Of a DNA stretch of 64,000 nucleotides, positions 39,808 through 47,734 are shown in pieces. Origin of the DNA: CAVVAL01 sp963742725 (lineage in GTDB: Bacteria; Actinomycetota; Actinomycetes; Mycobacteriales; Cryptosporangiaceae); the NCBI GenBank assembly GCA_963742725.1, contig CAVUMX010000004.1:62001-126000 (forward strand), read 5' to 3'. A program made the translations under genes and the position numbers. Position 1 is the first letter of the stretch, and each line of letters starts with the position of its first letter. Under the pieces are notes generated by a model. The model was not told where the DNA came from. It saw only the letters and a list, made by a program, of their open reading frames with translations, and made no database searches.

Positions 39808-39929
39808 GCCTCTCCCAAATATGTGGAAAGGGCGCGCCCCTCAACGACACCCAGGTGGTATTCAGTTAGGCCCTGGTGGGCACCCGCGGGGGTGGGAGGA
39901 CGGTAATTGTCGCTGGCCAGGAGCGTCAA

Positions 39930-39944
39930 TAGGTCCAGACCAAT
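39930..39944. promoter_or_regulatory. DasR-responsive element-like site
   Basis: On the chitinase strand the sequence reads ATTGGTCTGGACCTA, matching the GntR-type dre core TGGTCTAGACCA at most positions (half-sites GGTC/GACC). It lies in the gap between chitinase (-) and the gene at 40005 (+). DasR control of chitinase genes is established in Streptomyces; here it is inferred from the match. Confidence 0.65.
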
Positions 39945-40004
39945 TTGCTCGGCGGTCATAGGCTGGGGGGGACGACCGAGATCGGGACAAGTGCGGGGGA
40001 AGCG

Positions 40005-40640
40005 ATGACGGTGGCGGGCGAACGGTTCCTGGCGGCGGCTGAGTCGGCGGTGGCGCTGCTGGCGGATCCGGCGGTGACCGCGGCGTGGGACATGCCGAGT
40101 GCGCTGGCGGAGTTCAGGGTCAGCGGCCTGGCCGGGCACCTCGCCGGTCAGGTCGTACGGGTCCAGCAGCTGATCGAGGCCGGTCCGTCGGCGGAGTCGC
40201 CGATCAGCCTCGTCGACCACTACGTGCGGGCGCCATGGGTGGCGTCCGAGCTGGACGACGACGTGAACGTCGGCATCCGCGAGGGTGGGGAGAAGGCCGC
40301 CGCGGACGGGGCCGCCGCGCTGGTCGCCCGTACCGACGCCGTCCTTGCCGACGTACGCGTCCGGCTACAGACAGTGTCCAGCGACCTCGTCGTCTACCTG
40401 TCGTGGACCGGCTGGGCGCTGACGCTCGACGACTTCCTGACGACCCGGCTCCTCGAACTCCTGATCCACGCCGACGATCTCGCGGTCAGCGTCGGGATCG
40501 ACACGCCCGCGCTCCCGGTCGCCGTCCACGAGCCCGTCGTGACGCTGCTGACCGAGCTGGCGGTACGCAAGCACGGACCGACCGCAGTCCTGCGCGCGCT
40601 GAGCCGCGCCGAACGCGCCCCGGGCATCGCCGCGATCTGA
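40005..40640 (+). CDS. DinB/maleylpyruvate-isomerase-N-like protein
   Basis: 211 aa. Four-helix DinB-type fold: ERFLAAAESAVALLAD, FRVSGLAGHLAGQVVRVQQ with a His at the metal site, and DDFLTTRLLELLIHADDLA supplying a further Glu/His set. Actinobacterial members are annotated as mycothiol-dependent maleylpyruvate isomerase N-terminal or TIGR03083-like proteins and are thought to use mycothiol as cofactor. Substrate unknown. The ATG at 40005 is chosen for the GGGGGAAG ribosome-binding site; an earlier in-frame start would run into the chitinase control region. Confidence 0.75.
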   Translation: MTVAGERFLAAAESAVALLADPAVTAAWDMPSALAEFRVSGLAGHLAGQVVRVQQLIEAGPSAESPISLVDHYVRAPWVASELDDDVNVGIREGGEKAAADGAAALVARTDAVLADVRVRLQTVSSDLVVYLSWTGWALTLDDFLTTRLLELLIHADDLAVSVGIDTPALPVAVHEPVVTLLTELAVRKHGPTAVLRALSRAERAPGIAAI

Positions 40641-40784
40641 AGTGCGGGCCGGGACCGCAATGTCACTGACGGTAATTGCCGAGTCGGGCCAACAGGTGGA
40701 AAGCGGACTGGTTACGGCCGGTTCGGTTAGAACGCTCTGGACGGACGGCCACTGCGGAAACAGATGCGCGCGACGCATCGTGGA

Positions 40785-40988
40785 ATGGTGAGTACCACCG
40801 AACAGCGCGGAGCGCTCGTCTGGGGAGACTGGCGGGTCGATCTGATCAACCTCGCCGGTCGCCCCATCCTGCGCGTGAAGAACGGCCAGTACCTCGTCGG
40901 GGACTGTGCCACCGCGCAGGAAGCCCTCGAACTGCTCGCCCGGTTCGGTGTACCGACCGACCAGCTCGTCCGGGACCAGACGTCCTGA
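40785..40988 (+). CDS. Small conserved-looking protein, unrecognised
   Basis: 67 aa: MVSTTEQRGALVWGDWRVDL, then INLAGRPILRVKNGQYLVGD and a helix TAQEALELLARFGVPTDQLV. Compact alpha/beta composition without low complexity suggests a folded domain. No signal or membrane segment. Start could be ATG 40785 or GTG 40788, and an in-frame ATG exists at 40764. Function unknown. A weak hairpin follows. Confidence 0.6.
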   Translation: MVSTTEQRGALVWGDWRVDLINLAGRPILRVKNGQYLVGDCATAQEALELLARFGVPTDQLVRDQTS

Positions 40989-41025
40989 ACGGGGTCGGCC
41001 AAAGGTTGGAGGCCGGCGTCGCGAA

Positions 41026-41048
41026 CCTGCCCTTCGGCGGAAGGCAGG
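41026..41048 (+). terminator. Weak hairpin after the small gene
   Basis: CCTGCC-C-TTC pairs with GAAGGCAGG across a GGCG loop (9 bp with one bulged C), 38 nt after the preceding stop. Confidence 0.45.
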
Positions 41049-41119
41049 CACCCTCTCCCGGCGGCAGTCTTCTCCTCATGCCAGGGCGAACCAAGCGCCC
41101 CGAAATCAAGGAGAAGAAC

Positions 41120-41485
41120 GTGTTCCGTGTCGTCACCGCCGCCGCCCTGCTCGGTTCGCTCGTCCTCACCGCCGGCTGCAACCGCGAGCCCGCGAACTAC
41201 GAGGTGATCACGAAGATCACCGGCTCCGACGGCGCCGTCGTGACCGACGTGGCGCACGATCTGCCCGGCGGCACGCCGGAGGCCGAAAAGCCCACCGACC
41301 TGCCGTTCACGCGCGGCTGGGTGATCGACGCCGAGGACATCGGCAAGGGCGACGTCAAGGTGACGGCCACGCCGACCAAGGGCACTCTGACCTGCGAGAT
41401 CGTCATCGAGAAGAAGGTTGCGAACAAGGTCGAGGGCAAGGACGGCCAGCCGGTGACCTGTTCGGCCAAGATCACCAAGCCCTGA
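41120..41485 (+). CDS. Small secreted lipoprotein, unrecognised
   Basis: 121 aa from a GTG preceded by AAGGAGAAG. The N-terminus VFRVVTAAALLGSLVLTAGC is a lipoprotein signal with lipobox LTAGC, Cys20 being the lipidated residue. The mature part is ~100 residues, rich in Val, Asp, Lys and beta strands (YEVITKITGSDGAVVTDVAH, KVTATPTKGTLTCEIVIEKK, GQPVTCSAKITKP) with two Cys that may pair. It resembles the small MmpS-like/beta-sandwich lipoproteins of actinomycetes in size and style (tentative). A terminator hairpin follows immediately. Confidence 0.75.
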   Translation: MFRVVTAAALLGSLVLTAGCNREPANYEVITKITGSDGAVVTDVAHDLPGGTPEAEKPTDLPFTRGWVIDAEDIGKGDVKVTATPTKGTLTCEIVIEKKVANKVEGKDGQPVTCSAKITKP

Positions 41486-41494
41486 CCCCTGCCG

Positions 41495-41523
41495 GTGGTG
41501 CGGTCGCGTGACGGCCGCACCAC
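41495..41523 (+). terminator. Hairpin terminator after the lipoprotein gene
   Basis: GTGGTGCGG (41495-41503) pairs with CCGCACCAC (41515-41523) around an 11-nt loop, 9 nt after the stop. Confidence 0.7.
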
Positions 41524-41635
41524 TCGCGCGACCCGACACGGAAGCGCTTGCATGCCGCCCGAAAGCGCGGCAGAGTTGCGAGCCGCCACCGTCGCTGTCG
41601 GGTCAAAGGGGAGACCGGATGAGACGCACGAAGCC

Positions 41636-42235
41636 GTGAGCCGACCTGTACACCGTTCACTCGTCTGGCTCAAGGACGCAGGTGCCGAGCTCGTCGACGT
41701 CGAGTTGGTGGACGGGCGTCTCACCGCCGTCGGCACCGCGATCGGCGCCGATCCGCTCCCGTACCGGCTCAGCTATTCGCTGATCACCGGCGAGAACTAC
41801 ATACCGCACCTGCTGCGGGTGAAGACGACCGGCGCCGGCTGGCGACGGTCCCTGGAACTGCGGCGCTCGGACGACGGGGTCTGGCGCGCGGACGCCGAGT
41901 CCGAAGGCGCCCTGGCCGCTCCCGATCCGGGCGGCGACGTCAGCGGCTTCACCGGCGAACTCGACTGCGACCTCGGACTGTCGCCGATCTCGAACACGCT
42001 TCCCGTCCTGCGGCACGGCCTGCTCGGCGGGGGAGAGCTGGCGCTGAACCCGCCCTGGGTGTCCGTCCCGGACCTGTCGATCCGGGCGCTGCCGCAGCGG
42101 TACACCTACCTGCGGCAGGACGTCGACGGAACCGTCGTACGGTTCGACAGCGAAGGATTCACCGCCGAGATCGTTTTCGACGGCGACGGGCTCGTGGTCG
42201 ACTATCCAGGTATCGCACGAGCAGTTCAGACGTGA
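41636..42235 (+). CDS. Putative glycolipid-binding family protein
   Basis: 199 aa. The order VHRSLVWLKDAGAELVDVEL, then TAVGTAIGADPLPYRLSYSL, LLRVKTTGAGWRRSLELRR and DLGLSPISNTLPVLR matches the PF06475 family of putative glycolipid-binding proteins, a single beta-barrel-like domain. The GTG at 41636 gives a family-like N-terminus; upstream in-frame codons have no conserved content. DUF2277 follows 11 nt downstream on the same strand. Function in vivo is unknown. Confidence 0.8.
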   Translation: MSRPVHRSLVWLKDAGAELVDVELVDGRLTAVGTAIGADPLPYRLSYSLITGENYIPHLLRVKTTGAGWRRSLELRRSDDGVWRADAESEGALAAPDPGGDVSGFTGELDCDLGLSPISNTLPVLRHGLLGGGELALNPPWVSVPDLSIRALPQRYTYLRQDVDGTVVRFDSEGFTAEIVFDGDGLVVDYPGIARAVQT

Positions 42236-42246
42236 GGAGTCACGCC

Positions 42247-42465
42247 ATGTGCCGCAGCATCAAGACGTTGCGAGCCCCGTACGTGCCGGAGGTCGGCGAG
42301 GGCGACATCCGCGCGGCCGCGTTGCAGTACGTCAAGAAGATCTCGGGGTTCCAGCGGCCCGCACCGCACAACGCCGAGGCGTTCGAGCGGGCCGTGGACG
42401 CGGTCGCGGCGGCCACGGCCGAACTGCTCGACGAGCTGGTGATCAGGGGCCAGAAAGCCGGTTAG
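42247..42465 (+). CDS. DUF2277 family protein
   Basis: 72 aa. MCRSIKTLRAPYVPEVGEGD followed by IRAAALQYVKKISGFQRP and a C-terminal helix is the full DUF2277 domain, a small helical protein usually starting MCRNIKxL. Function unknown. The ATG is fixed by the family N-terminus. Its stop overlaps by 4 nt the stop of the convergent mannosyltransferase gene. Confidence 0.92.
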   Translation: MCRSIKTLRAPYVPEVGEGDIRAAALQYVKKISGFQRPAPHNAEAFERAVDAVAAATAELLDELVIRGQKAG

Positions 42466-44006
42466 ACCCAGCTGTCGAGCCACATCCGGGCCTGCCACTC
42501 CGAGTAGGTGATCAGGCGTCCGGTGAAGATCGGGTAGAAGTAGGCGAACATCATGCCGACGATCAGCAGGTAGACGCCCGTGAGGATGCCGCCGGCCAGG
42601 CGCCGGTCGAACGTGGCGGTGGCCGGGCCGAGCACCAGCCCGAGCGCCAGCGTCACGGCGAGCACCAGGTAGGGCAGCGTCGGCAGCGCGTAGAAGAAGA
42701 ACATGGTGCGCTCGGGGTAGAACATCCACGGGATGAACCCGGCGGCCACGACCAGCAGGATCGCGCCCGCGCGCCAGTCACGCCGCGACAGCCAGCGCCA
42801 CGCCACCGCGAACAGCGCCGGGATGAAGCTCCACCACAGCGACGGCGTCCCGAGCGCGATGACCTCGGCCGAGCAGGTCGGCGCGCCGCAGCTGCCCGTG
42901 CTCTCGTAGTAGTACGCCACCGGACGGCCGAGGAAGAGCCAGCTCGACGGGGACGACTGGTACGTGTGGGCGGTCGTCAGCTTGCTGTGGAAGTCGTAGA
43001 CGGCGCCGTGGTAGTGCCACAGGCTCTCCAGCGCGTTCGGCAGGAACGGCAACGCGTCGGGGCTCGTCTCGGCCCACTGCCTGTCCCAGCCGTTGTCGGT
43101 GACGAACCAGCCCGTCCAGGTGAGGGTGTAGGTGACGACGATCAGCACCCCGAACGCGACGACCCAGCCGATCTGCGTGGCGAGCGTGTCCCAGAACCAG
43201 CGGCGGACGCCGGCCGAACGGCGGGCCCCGAACTCCCACGCGAGGATCAGCAGGACGAACGCGCCGATGTACCAGAGCGCACTCCACTTGACGCCGAGCG
43301 CGCAGCCGGCGAAGACGGCCGCCAGCAGGCGCCAGGGGATGACGACCCGCCAGCGGGGTGCCGAGTCGTACTTGTTCACGTCGCGGCCGTCGGTGACGGC
43401 GCGGTACATCGCCGCGCGGCGGACGTCCCGGTCGACCACCAGGCAGGCGAACGACGCCAGCAGGAAGACCATCAGGAAGATGTCCAGCAGCGCCGTGCGG
43501 CTCGACACGAAGTGCAGGCCGTCGAGGGTCAGCAGCAGGCCGGCGACGCAGCCGAGCAGCGTCGAGCCGAACATCCGCCGCGCGAGCCGGACGAGGATCA
43601 GCACCGAGATCGTGCCGGCGATCACCGCCGAGATGCGCCACCCGAAGCTGTCGTAGCCGGGCCCGTCGGTCCCGAACAGCCACTTGCCGAGCGCCATGCA
43701 CCACTTGCCGAGCGGCGGGTGGGCGACGAAGCCCGGCCCGTCCATCTTCTCGTTCAGCTCCACGCCGTGATCGAGAAGGCTCTGCGCGTCCTTGGTGTAG
43801 TACGTCTCGTCGAAGACGATCTTGTCCGGATGCGCGACACCGATCACGCGCAGGATGAACGCGAGCCCGGCGATCGCCACGGCCCACAGCCAGGACGTCA
43901 GCCGGTCGGTGGGCAGCGTGGGCGCCAGCCGAGAGGCCCCGCTCGGCCTGGGCGGCTCGGCGGTGGGCTCGGAGTCTGGTGCGATGTCGGTGAGGGTCGC
44001 GGACAC
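42462..44006 (-). CDS. Protein O-mannosyltransferase (PMT family, GT39)
   Basis: 514 aa, polytopic (about 10-11 helices). PMT hallmarks: VIGVAHPDKIVFDETYYTKD with the acidic Asp-Glu pair in the first extracytoplasmic loop, and FVAHPPLGKWCMALGKWLFG, the canonical HPPLGK stretch. Then come several long helices (VIAGTISVLILVRLAR, LLTLDGLHFVSSRTALLDI). It transfers mannose from polyprenyl-phosphate-mannose to Ser/Thr of secreted proteins, such as lipoproteins and Rpf-like proteins. The GTG at 44006 has a -10 (TACGAT) 6 nt upstream and is preferred over longer frames; it implies a leaderless transcript. Divergent from rsmI, a common actinobacterial arrangement. Confidence 0.93.
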   Translation of the reverse strand: MSATLTDIAPDSEPTAEPPRPSGASRLAPTLPTDRLTSWLWAVAIAGLAFILRVIGVAHPDKIVFDETYYTKDAQSLLDHGVELNEKMDGPGFVAHPPLGKWCMALGKWLFGTDGPGYDSFGWRISAVIAGTISVLILVRLARRMFGSTLLGCVAGLLLTLDGLHFVSSRTALLDIFLMVFLLASFACLVVDRDVRRAAMYRAVTDGRDVNKYDSAPRWRVVIPWRLLAAVFAGCALGVKWSALWYIGAFVLLILAWEFGARRSAGVRRWFWDTLATQIGWVVAFGVLIVVTYTLTWTGWFVTDNGWDRQWAETSPDALPFLPNALESLWHYHGAVYDFHSKLTTAHTYQSSPSSWLFLGRPVAYYYESTGSCGAPTCSAEVIALGTPSLWWSFIPALFAVAWRWLSRRDWRAGAILLVVAAGFIPWMFYPERTMFFFYALPTLPYLVLAVTLALGLVLGPATATFDRRLAGGILTGVYLLIVGMMFAYFYPIFTGRLITYSEWQARMWLDSWV

Positions 44007-44012
44007 TCCGCG

Positions 44013-44018
44013 ATCGTA
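44013..44018 (-). promoter_or_regulatory. Candidate -10 (TACGAT) for leaderless PMT gene
   Basis: On the minus strand TACGAT is followed by 6 nt and then the GTG start at 44006. No Shine-Dalgarno sequence is seen. Confidence 0.5.
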
Positions 44019-44054
44019 GGCCCAGGCCGCACGGTGTCGCAGGGTATGCCCGGG

Positions 44055-44060
44055 TACGGT
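44055..44060 (+). promoter_or_regulatory. Candidate -10 (TACGGT) for leaderless rsmI
   Basis: TACGGT is followed by 7 nt and the GTG start of rsmI at 44068, with no ribosome-binding site. It lies back to back with the PMT promoter 36 nt away. Confidence 0.5.
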
Positions 44061-44067
44061 CGGCGTC

Positions 44068-44973
44068 GTGACAGGCCAGTTGCTCCTCGCCGGGGTCCCG
44101 TTGGGTAATCCCGGGGACGCCACCCCCCGGCTGTGCGCCGCCCTCGGATCCGCCGGAATCGTGGCCGCCGAGGACACCCGCCGGCTCCGCCGCCTGGCTT
44201 CTGACCTGGGCGTAACCGTTACCGGACGGGTCGTCTCCTACTTCGACGGCAACGAGGAGCGACGGACCCCGGAACTGCTGGAGGCGCTGCTCGGCGGTAC
44301 GACCGTCCTGCTGGTGACGGACGCCGGCATGCCCAGCGTGTCGGATCCCGGGTACCGGCTGGTCGAGGCCGCGGTGGGGGACGGCGTGGCGGTGACGGTG
44401 CTGCCGGGACCGTCGGCGGTGACGACCGCGCTGGCCCTGTCCGGACTGCCGTGCGACCGGTTCTGCTTCGAAGGCTTCCCGCCCCGCAAGCCCGCCGACC
44501 GCCGGGCCACCTACGCCGCGCTCGCCGGGGAACGCCGCACGCTGGTCTTCTTCGAGGCGCCGCACCGCATCGCCGCGTCGCTCGCCGACCTCGCCGCGGC
44601 CTTCGGGGCGGACCGTCCGGCCGCGGTGTGCCGCGAGCTGACGAAGACGTACGAGGAGGTCCGCCGCGGGCCGCTCGGCGAGCTGGCGGAATGGGCGGCC
44701 GGCGGGCTGCTGGGCGAGATCACGGTCGTCGTCGCCGGGGCCCTCGATGTGGCCGCCGGGCCGGCCGACCCGGCTGAGCTGGTCGCGGCCGTCCAGGACG
44801 GCGAGGCGAGCGGCCTCACCCGCAAGGAGGCGATCGCGGCGGTCGCCAAGGCGCGTGGCGTCCCCAAGCGCGACGTCTTCGACGCCGTCGTCAACGCGAA
44901 GCCCCGCGCGGGCGCCCCGCCGGTCGTGCCCGCCGAGCCGGCCGGGCCGGCCGAAACGGACTATCGGGACTAG
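44068..44973 (+). CDS. rsmI: 16S rRNA (cytidine1402-2'-O)-methyltransferase RsmI
   Basis: 301 aa. SAM-dependent tetrapyrrole-methylase fold: LLLAGVPLGNPGDATPRLCA at the N-terminus, AAEDTRRLRRLASD, VLLVTDAGMPSVSDPGYRLV, LPGPSAVTTALALSGL and FFEAPHRIAASLADL are all RsmI signatures. It modifies C1402 of 16S rRNA in the decoding centre. The C-terminal tail after KRDVFDAVVNAK is Ala/Pro-rich and ends with TDYRD, whose codons and stop lie inside the 72-bp dispersed repeat copy B, so the element has reshaped the 3' end of the gene without harming the catalytic domain. Confidence 0.95.
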   Translation: MTGQLLLAGVPLGNPGDATPRLCAALGSAGIVAAEDTRRLRRLASDLGVTVTGRVVSYFDGNEERRTPELLEALLGGTTVLLVTDAGMPSVSDPGYRLVEAAVGDGVAVTVLPGPSAVTTALALSGLPCDRFCFEGFPPRKPADRRATYAALAGERRTLVFFEAPHRIAASLADLAAAFGADRPAAVCRELTKTYEEVRRGPLGELAEWAAGGLLGEITVVVAGALDVAAGPADPAELVAAVQDGEASGLTRKEAIAAVAKARGVPKRDVFDAVVNAKPRAGAPPVVPAEPAGPAETDYRD

Positions 44974-45023
44974 CGGGGTTATTGGCGCCGGGTTTAAGGA
45001 CGCGAGTCCGGACAGTCCGGTTT
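44952..45023. repeat. 72-bp dispersed palindromic element, copy B
   Basis: Gapless match to 12762-12833. In this copy the inverted-repeat layout is clearest: GGACT-atcg-GGACT on the left and AGTCC-ggac-AGTCC on the right, with GGCGCC in the middle. The TAG at 44971-44973 within the element is the stop codon of rsmI. A G/C-only stretch without genes follows to 45110. Confidence 0.75.
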
Positions 45024-45114
45024 GCGCCAACGGCGGCGGCGGCGCGGCGGGCGGCGGCGCGGTGGGCGGGCCCGCGGCGGTGCGGCGCGCGGTGGGGGTG
45101 GCGGGCGGGCCGGG

Positions 45115-45810
45115 TTAGAGAGCGGCGGCGGTGAGGATGCCGGCGTAGATCGCCAACGGGCCTGCCAGCCCGACCAGCCAGAGGACGAACCGCGCACCGC
45201 GCCGGACGCGCCGGAGCCGGTGCACACCCGTCAGGAACCCGACGAGCAGCCCGCACAGCAGGACGACCACGGCGCCGAGGATCCACCGCAGCGTGAGGCC
45301 GCTGGTGGGGCCCGCGTAGGCCCAGGTGCTGCCGGCGTCGAGCATCCGGGCGTCGAACGTGGCGCCGGCCCGCCGCTGGTTCGTCGGGACGCTGGAGATC
45401 CGGACGGCCTCCGCGACGATCTCGCCGCCCCGGAAGTCGCCGACACAGGCGGTGTCGCAGGACGTGATCGTGGCGGTGCCGGCGGTACCGCGCCCGGTGG
45501 CGAGCCAGAACGGTTCGGCGCTGACCCATCCGAAGAAGGCGGCGACGAGCGCGGTGAGGATCAGCGCGGACAGTCCGACGGCGGGGCGCCGGGTGGCGTG
45601 CGGATCGCGACCCTTCCGCCGGGGCTGGTTGGCCGGCCGCGGGCGCGGCGCTCCCCACTGCGGTGCGAGGCCCTCGACAGCGCGCACGGCGATGGCCGGT
45701 TCGCCGACCTGCGCGGCAGACGCGTCGACCGGGACCAGGGGCGCGTCGACCGCGGGCGGTTCGGCGGCGGGCGCGGCGACCGGGTCGGCGTCGCTGACAT
45801 CGTGGGCCAC
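45115..45810 (-). CDS. Membrane protein, unrecognised
   Basis: 231 aa. A ~75-residue N-terminal part rich in Ala, Pro and Val is followed by TM1 (about 79-98, VGLSALILTALVAAFFGWV), an extracytoplasmic loop of ~75 residues containing SCDTACVGDF with two Cys, then TM2 (WILGAVVVLLCGLLVGFLTG) and TM3 (FVLWLVGLAGPLAIYAGIL). The GTG at 45810 is taken; an in-frame ATG 24 nt further upstream is possible. Convergent with rsmI and divergent from metG. No family is recognised. Confidence 0.7.
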   Translation of the reverse strand: MAHDVSDADPVAAPAAEPPAVDAPLVPVDASAAQVGEPAIAVRAVEGLAPQWGAPRPRPANQPRRKGRDPHATRRPAVGLSALILTALVAAFFGWVSAEPFWLATGRGTAGTATITSCDTACVGDFRGGEIVAEAVRISSVPTNQRRAGATFDARMLDAGSTWAYAGPTSGLTLRWILGAVVVLLCGLLVGFLTGVHRLRRVRRGARFVLWLVGLAGPLAIYAGILTAAAL

Positions 45811-45924
45811 GCACAGTATTGGACACCGCTGCACCGCGTGACGCAGGTAATCGGCGATCCTCGGCGCGCCGCCGCCAGGGCCGGCGCAGCCTCCGCCGGT
45901 ACCAAATCAGTACGGCGACCTCAC

Positions 45925-45930
45925 TAGGCT
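45925..45930 (+). promoter_or_regulatory. Candidate -10 (TAGGCT) for leaderless metG
   Basis: TAGGCT ends 7 nt before the metG ATG with no Shine-Dalgarno sequence between them. Confidence 0.5.
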
Positions 45931-45937
45931 GGTGCCC

Positions 45938-47734
45938 ATGACCCGCAATGTGCTCACTGCCGTCGCGTGGCCGTATGCCAACGGCCCGCGCCACATCGGC
46001 CACGTATCCGGCTTCGGCGTCCCCTCGGATGTGTTCAGCCGGTACCAGCGCATGGCGGGCAACAACGTCCTGATGGTGAGCGGGACGGACGAGCACGGCA
46101 CGCCGATCCAGGTGCAGGCCGACAAGGAGGGCGTCACCGCCCGCGAACTGGCCGACCGGTACAACCGCGTGATCGCCGAGGACCTGCGCGCGCTCGGCCT
46201 CTCCTACGACCTCTTCACCCGGACGACCACCCGCAACCACTACTCCGTCGTCCAGGAGCTGTTCCGGACGCTGCACAAGAACGGCTACGTCTTCCCCAAG
46301 GTCACGCACGGCGCGATCTCCCCGTCGACGGGCCGTACGCTGCCCGACCGGTACATCGAGGGCACGTGCCCGATCTGCGGCTACGACGGTGCCCGTGGCG
46401 ACCAGTGCGACAACTGCGGCAACCAGCTCGACCCGACCGATCTGATCAATCCGAAGAGCCGGATCAACGGGGAGGCGCCGAAGTTCATCGAGACGGAGCA
46501 CTTCTTCCTCGACCTGCCGGCGTTCGCCGGTGCGCTCGGTTCGTGGCTGCAGACGCGCACGGACTGGCGTCCGAACGTGCTGAAGTTCTCGATGAACCTC
46601 CTCGCCGACCTCCAGCCACGGGCGATCAGCCGCGACCTGGACTGGGGCGTGCCGGTGCCGCTGCCCGGCTGGGAGAACCGTCCGGACAAGCGCCTGTACG
46701 TGTGGTTCGACGCGGTCATCGGGTACCTGTCGGCGTCGGTGGAGTGGGCGCGGCGCTCCGGCGACCCGGACGCGTGGCGGGCCTGGTGGCAGAACCCGGA
46801 CGCGGCGTCCTACTACTTCATGGGCAAGGACAACATCACGTTCCACTCGCAGATCTGGCCGGCGATCCTGCTCGGCTACAACGGCGAGGGCGCGACGCCA
46901 GGCACCGCGGGCGACCTGGGCAAGCTGTCGCTGCCGACCGAGGTGGTCTCCAGCGAGTTCCTGACGATGGAGGGGCGGAAGTTCTCGTCGTCCCGCAGCG
47001 TCGTGATCTACGTCCGTGACTTCCTGGAGCGGTACGACCCGGACGCGCTGCGCTACTTCATCTCCGTCGCCGGCCCGGAGACCCAGGACACCGACTTCAC
47101 GTGGGCCGAGTTCCTGCGCCGCAACAACGACGAGCTGGTCGCCGGCTGGGGCAACCTGGTCAACCGGTCGGTGTCGATGGCGGCGAAGAACGTCGGCTCG
47201 ATCCCGAAGCCGGGCGTGTTCACCGACGCGGACGTGGCGCTGCTGGACCAGTCCAAGGCGGCGTTCGGCACGGTCGGCGGGCTGCTGGAGCGGTCGCGGC
47301 AGAAGGCGGCCATCGGCGAGGCGATGAAGGTCGTCGCCGAGGCCAACAAGTACCTGTCCGACCAGGCGCCGTGGAAGCTCAAGGACGACGCCGACCGCGA
47401 CCGCCGCGACACGATCCTGCACGTCGCGCTCCAGGTCGTCGACGACGCGAAGACCCTGCTCACACCGTTCCTGCCGCACACCGGCCAGCGCGTCCACGAG
47501 CTGCTCGGCGGTACGGGCGTGTGGTCCGGCCTGCCCGAGATCAAGGACGTGACCGAGGACGGCAACCCGTCGTCGCCGTACGCGGTCATCACCGGGGAGT
47601 ACGACGCCGCGCTGGCGAAGTGGCAGTCGACGCCGATCGAGGCCGGCCGTCCGCTCGCCGCGCCGACGCCCGTGTTCCGCAAGCTCGACGCGTCGATCGT
47701 CGACGAGGAGCTGGCCCGCCTGGAGTCCGAGTGA
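45938..47734 (+). CDS. metG: Methionyl-tRNA synthetase
   Basis: 598 aa. Class I synthetase: the HIGH motif is in GPRHIGHVSGFG at about residue 20, the zinc knuckle is CPICGYDGARGDQCDNCG (two CxxC pairs) at about 144-162, and the KMSKS-type loop is GRKFSSSRS near 350. The anticodon-binding C-terminal domain follows (DQAPWKLKDD, FLPHTGQRVHELLGG). It charges initiator and elongator tRNA-Met. A second possible start (GTG 45932) lies 6 nt upstream; ATG 45938 fits the -10 spacing. tatD starts within its stop codon. Confidence 0.97.
   Translation: MTRNVLTAVAWPYANGPRHIGHVSGFGVPSDVFSRYQRMAGNNVLMVSGTDEHGTPIQVQADKEGVTARELADRYNRVIAEDLRALGLSYDLFTRTTTRNHYSVVQELFRTLHKNGYVFPKVTHGAISPSTGRTLPDRYIEGTCPICGYDGARGDQCDNCGNQLDPTDLINPKSRINGEAPKFIETEHFFLDLPAFAGALGSWLQTRTDWRPNVLKFSMNLLADLQPRAISRDLDWGVPVPLPGWENRPDKRLYVWFDAVIGYLSASVEWARRSGDPDAWRAWWQNPDAASYYFMGKDNITFHSQIWPAILLGYNGEGATPGTAGDLGKLSLPTEVVSSEFLTMEGRKFSSSRSVVIYVRDFLERYDPDALRYFISVAGPETQDTDFTWAEFLRRNNDELVAGWGNLVNRSVSMAAKNVGSIPKPGVFTDADVALLDQSKAAFGTVGGLLERSRQKAAIGEAMKVVAEANKYLSDQAPWKLKDDADRDRRDTILHVALQVVDDAKTLLTPFLPHTGQRVHELLGGTGVWSGLPEIKDVTEDGNPSSPYAVITGEYDAALAKWQSTPIEAGRPLAAPTPVFRKLDASIVDEELARLESE

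Noticed and set aside
45022..45927. Plus-strand open frame opposite the membrane protein
   Set aside because: Arg/Gly/Glu-rich antisense of the 45115-45810 gene; the minus strand has proper transmembrane helices.
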